From the NCBI RefSeq assembly GCF_000227115.2, contig NC_016487.1, positions 682,001-746,000 of the forward strand: a stretch of DNA of 64,000 nt, in the 5' to 3' direction. This DNA is from Naumovozyma dairenensis CBS 421 (Eukaryota; Ascomycota; Saccharomycetes; Saccharomycetales; Saccharomycetaceae). Positions 23,806 through 33,650 of the stretch are shown here, in pieces. Each line of letters begins with the position of its first letter. The first letter of the stretch is position 1. The notes under the pieces were generated by a model, which was not told the DNA's origin, did no database searches, and was given only the letters and a program-made list of their open reading frames with translations. Position numbers and translations under genes: made by a program.

Positions 23806-24075
23806 TTAAACAACAATCTTAGACCATTCCTCTTCAGTGTAACATTTACAGCTAAACGCATGAATCGTAGTCAATTCCTCTTTCAAACATCCATTAACAA
23901 TACGAGATCTTTGTAATTTGTTCTTACCTTTAAAAGTATCACTCACAACAACAACATCAAATGATTGTCCACAACCGTATGAAAGATCTGTAACTATAAT
24001 GTTATATATGTTTGGTATCACCGCTTCAATTCTTGTTCGTAGATCTTCTTCCTTATATGTTGGTGCTTCAGACAT
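23806..24075 (-). CDS. BOL2: BolA-like iron regulator Bol2/Fra2
   Basis: Cytosolic BolA protein that pairs with monothiol glutaredoxins Grx3/4 and Fra1 to signal Fe-S status to Aft1. The 89-residue product is almost all BolA fold (RIEAVIPNIYNIIVTDLSYG). It keeps the family cysteine in SYGCGQSFD (about residue 35) and the histidine in IHAFSCKC (about 73), which are cluster ligands in Fra2, and it ends EEEWSKIVV like S. cerevisiae Fra2. It lacks the longer N-terminus annotated for Fra2 (120), so the start here matches the conserved domain. Orientation next to MDM34 matches YGL219C-YGL220W. Confidence 0.95.
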   Translation of the reverse strand: MSEAPTYKEEDLRTRIEAVIPNIYNIIVTDLSYGCGQSFDVVVVSDTFKGKNKLQRSRIVNGCLKEELTTIHAFSCKCYTEEEWSKIVV

Positions 24076-24194
24076 TGTTATTATTTCTACTTCTTCTTAA
24101 TATTATGAGTGAACGGTTATCTTTGCAATATATAACCATATCAACCACCTCTCATCTCATCTCATCGACTACCAGATCTTCTTTCTCTTCTTCT

Positions 24195-24229
24195 TGTTCC
24201 TGTTCTTGTTCTTGTTCTTGTTCTTGTCA
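24195..24229. repeat. TTCTTG-type hexamer repeat
   Basis: About five imperfect GTTCTT units upstream of BOL2. Confidence 0.75.
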
Positions 24230-24474
24230 TTCTTCTTCCGAGAGACTCAATTTTGCTTCTTGATGATTAATATTTAATTAGTAACAATGTGCGCAACCGG
24301 GTAATGCTGTACATGCACTCTGATTCAAAATCGATTCGTAATGCAATGATGAACAACAATTCTATTAACAAAATTGATATCTATCAACAGGCCAGTGGCC
24401 ACGAGTTATCCATAGCTAACTAGATCGTTGATGGTTTAATATTATATTAAATTATATTATATTATATTCTTTTC

Positions 24475-24516
24475 ACTTTTACTTTTACTTTTACTTTTAC
24501 TTTTACTTTTACTTTT
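24475..24516. repeat. (ACTTTT)7 array
   Basis: Seven perfect ACTTTT units, followed by imperfect units to about 24529, between BOL2 and COQ6. Confidence 0.9.
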
Positions 24517-24569
24517 ACCTTTACTTTTATATATATATACTTTTGTGAAGTCCTGTCCTACCCAGTCTA

Positions 24570-26108
24570 CTAATCAGCATTGAATTGACCACCTGCCAAA
24601 GTATCAATGATACCATCCTTAACAGGATCAAATTTATTAGTTAAATTAATACCTAAAGTTCTTAATCCAACAATTGGTGACCAAGAGGTATGATAAAGTT
24701 TATGTAACTTATCAGCCATCCCCAAACGAACATTATTAAATGGATATCTTTCTGCCCAAAATGGTTCTAATGCTAACAACGATCCAATATCTAATCCTCT
24801 TAATGTAGCCTTTTCCAAAGTATTAACTAAACTTTCCACATCCCCTTGCCCCATATTCAACCCTTGGCCCGCCAACGGGTGAGTAGTATGAGCTGCATCA
24901 CCAACTAATGCAATTCTATCAGTAACATATTTATCAGCATGAGAATATCTTAATGGGAACCTTGCTCTTGTATTATCAATGATTTCACTAACAATAGGTG
25001 GATAATGTTCATCAATAAATGTATCATCCATCTTATCAATTCCTTTACTCTCAAACACTTGTTCAATTCTACAATCCACATCTTTTTGTAACTCCTCGGT
25101 TGTAATAGCATTATCATGTAATTTCTTGTAATAATATTGCATATCAATATCATCTAAGACAAACGCAGCATTCACTAAAATGGCAAATTGTTCAGGTTTA
25201 ATAGATAACAATAATTTAGATAATGATTCACCTCCAGTGGACCACACTAACGTTGCATTATCACCGGGCAATGGTAAATGAGCAATGGGACCCGTAGGCA
25301 AAAATCGTTGCCAACCTCTGATTTTAAATGGTTGATATTTCAATTTCATTGTAGCAACAAGACCATAGGTATTATATGCCCAACCTCTCGAATAAAGATT
25401 GGAAAATTTCCTCACTGGTGAATTAAACCCATCTGCCCCCACTAATAACCTCGTCTTATAAACTTCTCCATTACTTAGGGTCACAATAGGCCATGAAGTG
25501 GGGTCAGTCGGGTTGGTATACTCGATTGATTCCACTTTCACTTTATCCAATATATTCAAACTTTCTCTGGCGAAACTCATTTGAGAAATCTTATTCAATA
25601 ATGATGATTGAATATTCAATATCTCAACCATATACAACATGGAATCCTTCTCCAAATCAAGAGTCCCATTAGAGCAACCATCTGTGATATAAAGACCATC
25701 ATAAGGTTGAATTCTTTCATTCATCAATTTCACACCAATCCGATCCTCTAAGAAATGTAATGATTTCGGAGTCAAACTAACAACTCTGTTAGTATACCAT
25801 TCAGGAGGCTTATGATAGAATGAGCCAACTTTGTTTTGTAAATCTCCTGCATCCACTAATACGGTAGATAAGTTGGATAATTCAGGGGAAGTCTTGATTC
25901 CTGCTGCTAAAGTTAATCCTGCAGGACCACCTCCAACGATTAAGACATCAGTTAATTTGGGGATTGCTCTCGTGGGCTTTATTGCTGCTTCGTAAGCTTC
26001 TTCACCTGCTAAAGTTGTTGCTTTTACCGTTGCTGCTAAGCTTCTTCGAATGATCACGGAGGAGGATGAGGAGTTCACCCTTAATCCTAACCTTGCTGCA
26101 GTGAACAT
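24570..26108 (-). CDS. COQ6: Ubiquinone biosynthesis FAD monooxygenase Coq6
   Basis: Mitochondrial flavoprotein hydroxylase that acts at ring carbon 5 in coenzyme Q synthesis. The 512-residue product has a basic, Ser-rich N-terminus (MFTAARLGLRVNSSSSSVII) that looks like a mitochondrial targeting peptide. The dinucleotide motif GGGPAG is at 59-64 in VLIVGGGPAGLTLAAG. The second FAD motif GDAAHTTHPLAGQGLNMG starts near 403. S. cerevisiae Coq6 has 479 residues. In S. cerevisiae COQ6 is YGR255C, on the other arm of chromosome VII, so its place between BOL2 and NIF3 is a local difference in gene order. Confidence 0.95.
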   Translation of the reverse strand: MFTAARLGLRVNSSSSSVIIRRSLAATVKATTLAGEEAYEAAIKPTRAIPKLTDVLIVGGGPAGLTLAAGIKTSPELSNLSTVLVDAGDLQNKVGSFYHKPPEWYTNRVVSLTPKSLHFLEDRIGVKLMNERIQPYDGLYITDGCSNGTLDLEKDSMLYMVEILNIQSSLLNKISQMSFARESLNILDKVKVESIEYTNPTDPTSWPIVTLSNGEVYKTRLLVGADGFNSPVRKFSNLYSRGWAYNTYGLVATMKLKYQPFKIRGWQRFLPTGPIAHLPLPGDNATLVWSTGGESLSKLLLSIKPEQFAILVNAAFVLDDIDMQYYYKKLHDNAITTEELQKDVDCRIEQVFESKGIDKMDDTFIDEHYPPIVSEIIDNTRARFPLRYSHADKYVTDRIALVGDAAHTTHPLAGQGLNMGQGDVESLVNTLEKATLRGLDIGSLLALEPFWAERYPFNNVRLGMADKLHKLYHTSWSPIVGLRTLGINLTNKFDPVKDGIIDTLAGGQFNAD

Positions 26109-26431
26109 TTTTTATTTTACTTCTCTTTTCTTTAATATCAATTGATTGAATGTGAATTAGTAAATTAAATTGCAAATATAAATAAGAATAATTAAAATTT
26201 AATAATCCTTCGTTTGTTACTCCTTGAACAGACACTATTGTTTCTCGTAAAACCAGTTGTGTTGTTTTTTCAGTTTGTCTTCATTTTCCAATTTCCAGCC
26301 ATAGCCAATTTTTTGAGGAATTTGAACATTTTGATAAGACAAGAGAACATCAACTATAAGTGTAAGAGCAGAAGCCAAGAGATCATTGATTGATTGATTC
26401 ATTCATTCATTCGTTTGAAGAAGACGCAACA
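26109..26431. promoter_or_regulatory. Divergent COQ6-NIF3 promoter
   Basis: 323 bases between two divergent starts. It ends in GATT/CATT tetranucleotide repeats (26387-26412). An earlier in-frame ATG at 26390 could add 14 residues to NIF3, but the one at 26432 fits the family better. Confidence 0.55.
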
Positions 26432-27331
26432 ATGAGTAAAGCATTATATAGAAGTCAGTTAAAAACCGTCATCAATGCAATTACCAAATACTATCCGGCC
26501 AATTATGCAGATCATGCATGGGATAATACTGGTCTATTGATAGATTGTTCCATACCAGATGAACCATCGTCCGCCCAAAACATTCCTTCCATGATAAAAG
26601 TGTTATTGACTGTGGATCTAACTAGTTTGGTAGCTCAAGAGGCCATTGCTAAAGGTTGTAATATGATCTTGGCGTATCATCCATTTATTTTCCCCAGTTG
26701 GAAAAGTTTAAACCCAGCGAAAAATATTCAACAAGGTAATGCTATTAAATTGATTCAAAATGGAATTTCTGTTTATTGTCCACATACTGCCGTCGATGCT
26801 GCTAAAGGTGGTGTTAATGATTGGCTAGTTCAAGGAATTATTGGTGGGAAGACTGAGGCTCTCATTGAATCAAGTGTTTCCATTGAACAGTTGGATTCTA
26901 AGGTCGCTCAATTGAATGGTAATGAAAGTGATGAAGTTGGATATGGAAGATTCGTTACATTGAAGGAATATATGACACTAGATGATATAATAAAGAATGT
27001 TAAAAAATCGTTAGGAATACCATACGTTCAAGTTAGTTCAATGAATGAAGATCTGACTCAACATAAGATTAAGACTATAGCCTTATGTGCAGGTAGTGGA
27101 TCTGGAGTGTTTAAAGGGTTAGGAAGTGAACAAGAAGTTGATTTGTATTATACTGGAGAGTTATCTCACCATGAAATATTGAAATATAAAGAACAGGGTA
27201 AAGCAGTCATTGTTTGTAATCATTCTAACACAGAAAGAGGTTATTTGAAGGAAATTATGAGCAATTTATTAAAGGAAAAAGTGGAATGTACCATTAGTGA
27301 AACTGATGCTGATCCTTTAAGAGTGGTATAG
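26432..27331 (+). CDS. NIF3: NIF3-family (GTP cyclohydrolase I type 2-like) protein
   Basis: Conserved dinuclear-metal protein of unclear biochemical role, found in bacteria to man. From ATG 26432 it has 299 residues. Visible family features are DHAWDNTGLLID (about 23-34), the metal-binding AYHPFIFPSW near 87-97, YCPHTAVDAAKGGVNDWL near 116-133, and the C-terminal GELSHHEILKY and HSNTERGYL with conserved histidines and glutamates. The start MSKALYRSQLKTVI is preferred to an upstream ATG that encodes a repeat-derived stretch (IDSFIHSFEED). Location matches YGL221C. Confidence 0.92.
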   Translation: MSKALYRSQLKTVINAITKYYPANYADHAWDNTGLLIDCSIPDEPSSAQNIPSMIKVLLTVDLTSLVAQEAIAKGCNMILAYHPFIFPSWKSLNPAKNIQQGNAIKLIQNGISVYCPHTAVDAAKGGVNDWLVQGIIGGKTEALIESSVSIEQLDSKVAQLNGNESDEVGYGRFVTLKEYMTLDDIIKNVKKSLGIPYVQVSSMNEDLTQHKIKTIALCAGSGSGVFKGLGSEQEVDLYYTGELSHHEILKYKEQGKAVIVCNHSNTERGYLKEIMSNLLKEKVECTISETDADPLRVV

Positions 27332-28985
27332 GGGGGTTACGTAAAAAGTTGCTTTTTGACATATTTAGGTATTTTCTTGAGTGATTTTATATTTACCTTT
27401 TAATAATATATTTTTTAAAAAATAATTAAATGTGTTTAGAGATTCAAAACATTTGCAGAGAAAAATAGTTAAAATTGATGAGATTTTGGGATCTTATCTT
27501 GTGGAGCAATATCAGATTTATATGTTTCAATCATTTATTAATAATATACAATGTTTTCTTCGTGGTTTTTTGTATATTATATAATTAAAAGTGTATTTAA
27601 ACTAATACCTAACATTCTTGCATTTCATGTCCTTTATATAATTTCTCATTTGGACAGAAATATTATCTTCACATAAGAACCGGAGATATTCAGACATAGT
27701 CGGATAAGCCTATTCTAATCATAAATTTTTCTAGAATATTCTACAACTTTTCTATTATTTTCTAGAATCATATTTCGTAATGTTCCATAGAGTTCCAGAA
27801 CTTATGTTCTATCTTGGATCTACTCTATGACTAATCTTGCTCTTAATATTCTTATCCTATGCATCTATAGAATATTCGGTTCCAGCAAAAATTTTGATAA
27901 ATAACTTTTGGATCCGTCTCTAAGTTTCCTCTATTATATTTTATTACGTATGATATCCATCCATATATCGAGAATAGTCTTGTAAATATAGGCGAGGACT
28001 ATCCAATCCCTATCGGAATTTCCTCATAAAACCATTGAAGGCGTCCAAACCAAATTGAATAAGGAACGGAGTAAAAGGGGGCTCTGCATTATATGTCACA
28101 ATCAATAGGCCAAGGTAAGAAAGACTCAAGAAATGTTTTGCATAGTATAATGATCGCCTATCGCCTGACCAACAAGTTTGTGGAATAACAACTCATTCAT
28201 TTTCATGGGTTTTTATCTATTTCTTCAGAAATTATTTAAATATAGACAGAACGACGAAAAGTTAACGGGGTTTTTCCAGATCCATAGGAGTCAGATAACC
28301 CAAGCTTCGATAATACGAACATTCTACTACCACGAATACCCTTAACTAATTTAACACCCATCTTTCCATAGGGAAATACTAGTGTTTGCTATATGGAAGC
28401 ATCTTAGGATAAAGAATGATTACAAAATTTTTGCTGGTGGGGGACAAGATATCAAACATCTAGACGTAAAACAATATGAAGATATAGGTCGTTTTAAGTT
28501 GCACCTTTTGGGAGCTGAAAAAAGGACAAAAAGCAAAAAAACAAAAACGTCACTGTCGTAAAATAAGGGGACGAAACTCCAGGGTATGTATGGGTGTTGG
28601 TTGTGTTGTACCCCCAATTCTTTAACCTAGGGCATACAGACATTGCCCTGTCTTGGTGTCTTTAGGGCAAAAAGACAAGCCACGATTTTCGCAAAAATTT
28701 AGTTTTCTTTGTTTGCAACAAACAAATTAAGATAAGATACAAGATATGATTGATACAAGAAGAACAAGTAGTGTGTAAGTAAGTGTACCAGGAACAGAGA
28801 GTACGAAGACGCACATCACTAGACAAGAAGACATCACAGACCGTCTTTTATTACCTACAATATACACATTCTACCATCCACTATCCACACTCACACGCTC
28901 ACGAACAACCCACTACAGTTATCCGTTTACTATTATATCTCGTTATCAACAAATTTACTCCGGTCATAGCTACTCTTCCACAGTC
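27332..28985. other. Long intergenic region, NIF3 3' flank and EDC1 promoter
   Basis: 1.65 kb with no supported gene. AT-rich, with repeated TCTAGAAT/TTCTAGAA stretches near 27729-27770 that resemble heat-shock-factor-type inverted NGAAN units. An open frame at 28783-29070 overlaps the EDC1 start in another frame and has no recognisable features. Confidence 0.5.
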
Positions 28986-30437
28986 ATGTCTACAGATACT
29001 ATGTATTTCAATAGTTCCAGACTATTGCCTACACATTCGAAGAATAATTCGAGGAACTTTCCTAAATTGAAAAAGAATGATTCTAACTTGAAAACGAAAA
29101 ATATCATCAAACATGAAAGGAAAACATATGAAATTCAACAAACTAATAATAATAACAGCAGTAATAATAACAATTCTGACAATTTTTCAATACCACAAAT
29201 ACAATCTTTACCTAATGGGGAAAAACCAAACTTTGGTAATAACAGTACCCACAATCCCAAATCTCCAAAAAAGAAATCTCATGGCGAGAACAATAATAAT
29301 GAAGATTCAGATGTTATAACTTATACTTTGAAACAACTTCTTTTAAAATCAAATACCATAGATGAAGAAAGCACAACAGATCTTAAGCAGATGAAGAATA
29401 AGAAGAAAAAGAAGAAGAATAGTGATTCTCGTGACAATAAAAAATCAAGAAAGGACAGTAATAGTAGTGAAACTAGTAATAACAATAAATCTGCCATTGC
29501 TACAACGTTCAATAATGAGGATTCCAGTACTAAAAAACATTTCTCCAAGAAGAGCTCTCATAAAAGCTCAAAAGCTAAGGCATTATCTACTTCTACTTCA
29601 CCACTTTCAACACCAGCTTCTTTGTCAGCGCAATTAATGACCAATTTAGGTATCTCTTCATCATCCAAACAACAAAAAAATAGCGTTTCTAATCCATCTC
29701 CATCAATTATTCATCCTGCTTTGTATTCCCAACAACAACAACACTATCAACTGCAACAGCAACACCAATATCCACCTTCAAATCCACTACCTGTCTTCCC
29801 TTTGCAGAATCAATTTCTCAATCAGCAAATACCTTTGAAACCAATTTCTCCACCAATGACTTTACCATTACCATTAAATGGCCCAGGAACTTTACCTCTC
29901 CCAGGTTATCCATACGCAAATAATGTTAATTACAATTTAATTTCTCCCTTACATAACAATAACAATGACATTAATCTTCATCATCAACAACAACAATTGA
30001 CTGCTATGAATCAAGCTTTAACAGCGTCACCTCTATTATTTCCTCAGCAGTTATCGTCATTGAATTCTACCACCAACTCTAATAATATGTTTTTGCCTCG
30101 TCCAGATTCTCAATCTACATCCATTAAATCTATGAGTGTAAATCAATCTCTGTTAGAAGAACCATTATCATCAAGAGATATAGAAAAAAATTTAAATTCC
30201 TTTTCGTATACTAATACTAATTCTCAATTATTAAGACCAAGTTCCATTCAATCTGCCTCTGCTGGATCTACATCTACATCTACATCTACATCTACATCAA
30301 CATCAACATCTACATTTAATACACCAAAAAATTCAAGTGGAAATAAAAAAAGACGTAGTAGTCATTCGTTCGCTGGTGCATCTTTCGCAACAGCTTTACC
30401 ACAAGAATGTAATTTGCCTAAACCAAGTTTTATTTAA
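28986..30437 (+). CDS. EDC1: Enhancer of mRNA decapping Edc1
   Basis: Small intrinsically disordered activator of the Dcp1-Dcp2 decapping enzyme. The start MSTDTMYFNSSRLLP is the same as in S. cerevisiae Edc1. The C-terminal end carries the activator module: SFAGASF (the YAGxxF-type Dcp2 activation motif) followed by LPKPSF (the Dcp1 EVH1-binding proline motif), at about residues 461-482. Everything between is low complexity: Asn, Lys, Ser, Gln and Pro tracts, a (TS)n run near 430 and a lysine cluster near 138. At 483 residues it is far longer than the roughly 175-residue S. cerevisiae protein, but both ends are kept. It follows NIF3, as YGL222C does. Confidence 0.93.
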   Translation: MSTDTMYFNSSRLLPTHSKNNSRNFPKLKKNDSNLKTKNIIKHERKTYEIQQTNNNNSSNNNNSDNFSIPQIQSLPNGEKPNFGNNSTHNPKSPKKKSHGENNNNEDSDVITYTLKQLLLKSNTIDEESTTDLKQMKNKKKKKKNSDSRDNKKSRKDSNSSETSNNNKSAIATTFNNEDSSTKKHFSKKSSHKSSKAKALSTSTSPLSTPASLSAQLMTNLGISSSSKQQKNSVSNPSPSIIHPALYSQQQQHYQLQQQHQYPPSNPLPVFPLQNQFLNQQIPLKPISPPMTLPLPLNGPGTLPLPGYPYANNVNYNLISPLHNNNNDINLHHQQQQLTAMNQALTASPLLFPQQLSSLNSTTNSNNMFLPRPDSQSTSIKSMSVNQSLLEEPLSSRDIEKNLNSFSYTNTNSQLLRPSSIQSASAGSTSTSTSTSTSTSTSTFNTPKNSSGNKKRRSSHSFAGASFATALPQECNLPKPSFI

Positions 30438-31820
30438 ATTACTCATCATAATCTACTACACTCTTACCCTTCTTTTTTCCCTCTTAAAAAACCTTTTTTT
30501 TTTTTTTGTATTTTGTATTTTTTTCTCTCTGTTGTCGTTTCATATATTGAGATTGTAATAGCAGAAGGTTTGTTTTTTTTTGGCTTTTTTTAACTGGATC
30601 TTTTTTGTTTTGAATGAAGAATAAAAGGAATATTATTATTAAAGGTTAAAATTACGATTACAAAATTGGAAAGTGAAATTCTCTTTCCTTTGATCCGGTA
30701 TCAAACTACAATTTTTTAATCTACTAAACAACTCTGTATCCACTTACAACATATAATCTTTAAGAAATATATATATTCAAACCCTTTTCTTTTACTTAAT
30801 GGATTAATTATTATGTTTGACTGCTGCTCCTCTGTCATATATAAGGGCGACTTCCTTATATTTTTCCTTGCTCTTAGAGATATATATATGACGATACACA
30901 GATACATTCCTCACGAATTTTCAGGCATACGCATAATAAGAGAATAGATGCTGTAGCATCTAATTATTATCAGTTTCTTTCTGAATCCATTTACGTCTGT
31001 ATTTACTATTAACAGTTTTACAATAACTTGAACAGTAGAGTTAACATCTTATCAGATTGATCCATTGCACCTTCAGATCCATATATATATATAACGTGAA
31101 GATAAGATCTGCTAATGATAGCTAAGCTTCAACTAGTGAATATATTGAATGACCGGGCAGGGGGAAATAATATTGACTCATTTAGACCCCTAAATTGGAT
31201 TCTATGTCCTACAGTTTTCAAAGTCTCTGCAAATAAAGTGCTAGTTTCAATAATACAAATGCTTTACATTAGCTTCTTGTTTATTCTAATTATGTGTCAT
31301 AGTAAGATTGTCTGTAAAAAAGGTAATTAAAATTAAATACGTAAACTCCAAAAATATTTTAGGGAAGATGTACCTGTTCCATATACTTTACAAGCTAAGC
31401 TTGGCACCATGAAAATCTACCTTCTCAAGTTATTAAGATTGCATTACTAAGAGAAGTAAAAAGTAAGTAAAAGTTTTTCCAACTTGCGTGGACTTAATAA
31501 CGTTTGTTTACTTGACAATAGAGTCACGTAAAGAGGACTTTAAATAGTATAGGTTCTGGAATATAAACCGATTTACTAATTGAAACATTGAAATTGGAGA
31601 GGAATACTGAAAAACCTTTAACAAGAAAAAATATTGAAATTGTGAATTAGAATTAGAATTAGAATTAAATAGGTTTTATTTATTTATGTAGACTATACTA
31701 GATAATTCTACAAATGAGATTTTTAATAGGATAGAAACGGGAAGAAAAAAACATAAATGTACAGTATATAATTTGAATGTGAATGGTGTTATGATTGTTT
31801 TATCAATACGTATAATGTTA
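30438..31820. other. Intergenic between convergent EDC1 and ARB1
   Basis: 1.4 kb of AT-rich DNA. T tracts near 30490-30600 probably serve 3' processing of EDC1. No gene or RNA is recognised. Confidence 0.5.
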
Positions 31821-33650
31821 TTATAAGACAACATTCTTGGCCAATTTATTCTTGTATTGCAAGATTGAACCATCCCATCTTGTGGCGGTTCTATTTTCAA
31901 CGACGAAAATATCCTTGGCAATCTTATCTAATAATCTGAAATCGTGAGAAACCACAACAACACCACCGTTAAATTCATTAATAGCTTCAGCCAATGAATC
32001 AATAGTTGGAATATCAAGACCATTAGTAGGTTCATCTAACAATAAGACATTTGGTTGTTCTAATGCTAACAAAGCGAAAACAACACGCGAACGTTGACCT
32101 TCAGATAATGTACCCATTTGAACAGTTTGACCTTCCCCAGTTAACCCATAACGACCTAATTGACCTCTCCAATATTGGAAATCTTGTGAAATATTTGGAT
32201 ATTTGTCACGAACGAATTCCAAAGCGGATTTAGTTAAATCTAATTGATCTTGAGAATGTTGTGAGTAAACACCTAATTTAACATGTGTATGTCTTGAGAC
32301 TCTACCAGATTGTGGCATTAATTCACCAGTCATAATTTTCAATAAAGTAGATTTACCAACACCATTTGGACCAACTAATGCGATTCTGGAATCCATATCG
32401 ACACCGAAATCTAAGTTTTCATACAAATTATGTTCTGGATTACCATCGTATGAAAATGAAATACTATCGAAGGCCAAGACAGGTGGTGGTAATCTTTCAA
32501 CAGGTGGGAATCTGAAAGAAAAGACTTTATCTTGTTGAACAGGTTGAATCAACCCATCAGCTTCCATCTTATCTAAAATCTTTTGTCTAGATTTAGCTTG
32601 TTTGACTAAGTTAGCATAAGTACCTGCTGATGCAATGAATTTCTTAATATGAGCGATTTCTTCTTGTTGTTTATTATATTGTTTGGTTTGGTTGGTTTCC
32701 ATTTCAGAACGGGTCTTATGGTAAGAATCATAATTACCACCATATGCCATTAATTGCTTATTTCTCATATCGAGCATATTAGTACAAACACCGTTTAAGA
32801 AATCTTGAGAATGAGAAACTAAAACCAAAGTTCTATCGAATCTTTTCAAATATTCTTCTAACCAAACACAAGCTTCCAAATCCAAATGCGCAGTTGGGTC
32901 ATCTAACAATAATAAAGTTGGTTTAACGAAAAGGGCTTTAGCTAAAGCGACACGCATTTTCCAACCACCAGACATATCTTTAGTTTTCTTTAAAATAGTC
33001 TTTGAATTGAAACCTAAACCGATTAAAATAATAGCAGCTCTACTTTCAAAAGTATCTGGATCTAAAGAATCCATTCTCTCGTACAAAGGTTCTAATAATT
33101 CAGATTCTGGACCTTCTTCAATAATATATTTTTCCACCAAATCTTCCAATCTTTTCAATTCATGTTGAGCTTCTCTAACGACATATTCTAACGCAGAATA
33201 TTCACTTGGTTCAGCAGGTTCATCTAACAAATAAATATCGATATTTTCTGGGATTGGATACTCTCTCGTAGCTAATGCTTTTAAAAAGGTAGATTTACCA
33301 CACCCATTTTCACCTAACAACCCATATCTTCTCCCATAATTTAATTCCAAATTTGAATCTTGAATCAAGACTTTACCATGGAACAATAATGATACAGAGG
33401 TCAATTTAATATCTCTTGAAGTTTCTAAAGAAGCAAGAACACCAGTGGTGACACGATCAGAAAGACCTTCTTTATCTTGTTGTAACTTCAATTGAGCAAT
33501 TTCCTTTGCGGCAGCCTCAGCTTCATCGACAGATTCAGATTGATTCTTCTTGGTTCTGGTACGGATGGTTTTACCTTCTGCTGCCTTCTTGGCGTCTCTT
33601 TCGGCCTTCTTGGCTTCTCTCTTGGCTTTGGATGATGATACAGGAGGCAT
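31821..33650 (-). CDS. ARB1: ABC-F ATPase Arb1 (ribosome biogenesis)
   Basis: Soluble twin-cassette ATPase needed for 40S and 60S subunit biogenesis. The 609-residue product is nearly identical in layout to S. cerevisiae Arb1 (610): a basic Lys/Ala/Glu N-terminal tail, then cassette 1 (GENGCGKS at 113-120, signature MSGGWKMRVALAKAL, Walker B LLLLDDPTAHLDLEA). Cassette 2 follows (GPNGVGKS at 427-434, signature LSEGQRSR from about 515, LLLDEPTNGLD near 536-546). It ends KNKLAKNVVL. In S. cerevisiae it is YER036C, between EDC2 and PHM8. Here it lies between EDC1 and COG1-SDT1, the matching place on the duplicated sister block. Confidence 0.98.
   Translation of the reverse strand: MPPVSSSKAKREAKKAERDAKKAAEGKTIRTRTKKNQSESVDEAEAAAKEIAQLKLQQDKEGLSDRVTTGVLASLETSRDIKLTSVSLLFHGKVLIQDSNLELNYGRRYGLLGENGCGKSTFLKALATREYPIPENIDIYLLDEPAEPSEYSALEYVVREAQHELKRLEDLVEKYIIEEGPESELLEPLYERMDSLDPDTFESRAAIILIGLGFNSKTILKKTKDMSGGWKMRVALAKALFVKPTLLLLDDPTAHLDLEACVWLEEYLKRFDRTLVLVSHSQDFLNGVCTNMLDMRNKQLMAYGGNYDSYHKTRSEMETNQTKQYNKQQEEIAHIKKFIASAGTYANLVKQAKSRQKILDKMEADGLIQPVQQDKVFSFRFPPVERLPPPVLAFDSISFSYDGNPEHNLYENLDFGVDMDSRIALVGPNGVGKSTLLKIMTGELMPQSGRVSRHTHVKLGVYSQHSQDQLDLTKSALEFVRDKYPNISQDFQYWRGQLGRYGLTGEGQTVQMGTLSEGQRSRVVFALLALEQPNVLLLDEPTNGLDIPTIDSLAEAINEFNGGVVVVSHDFRLLDKIAKDIFVVENRTATRWDGSILQYKNKLAKNVVL

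Larger units (their letters stand above)
24076..24569. other. BOL2 upstream region and COQ6 3' flank
   Basis: No gene is seen. It contains a TTCTTG-type repeat at about 24195-24229 and an ACTTTT hexamer array at 24475-24516 just beyond the COQ6 stop. Confidence 0.6.

Noticed and set aside
26390..26431. Upstream in-frame ATG for NIF3
   Set aside because: The added 14 residues come from a GATT/CATT repeat and lie outside the conserved family start at MSKALYRS.
28783..29070. 95-codon frame overlapping the EDC1 start, a possible upstream ORF
   Set aside because: Composition looks like chance, and the transcription start is probably inside or after it. There is no evidence that it is translated.
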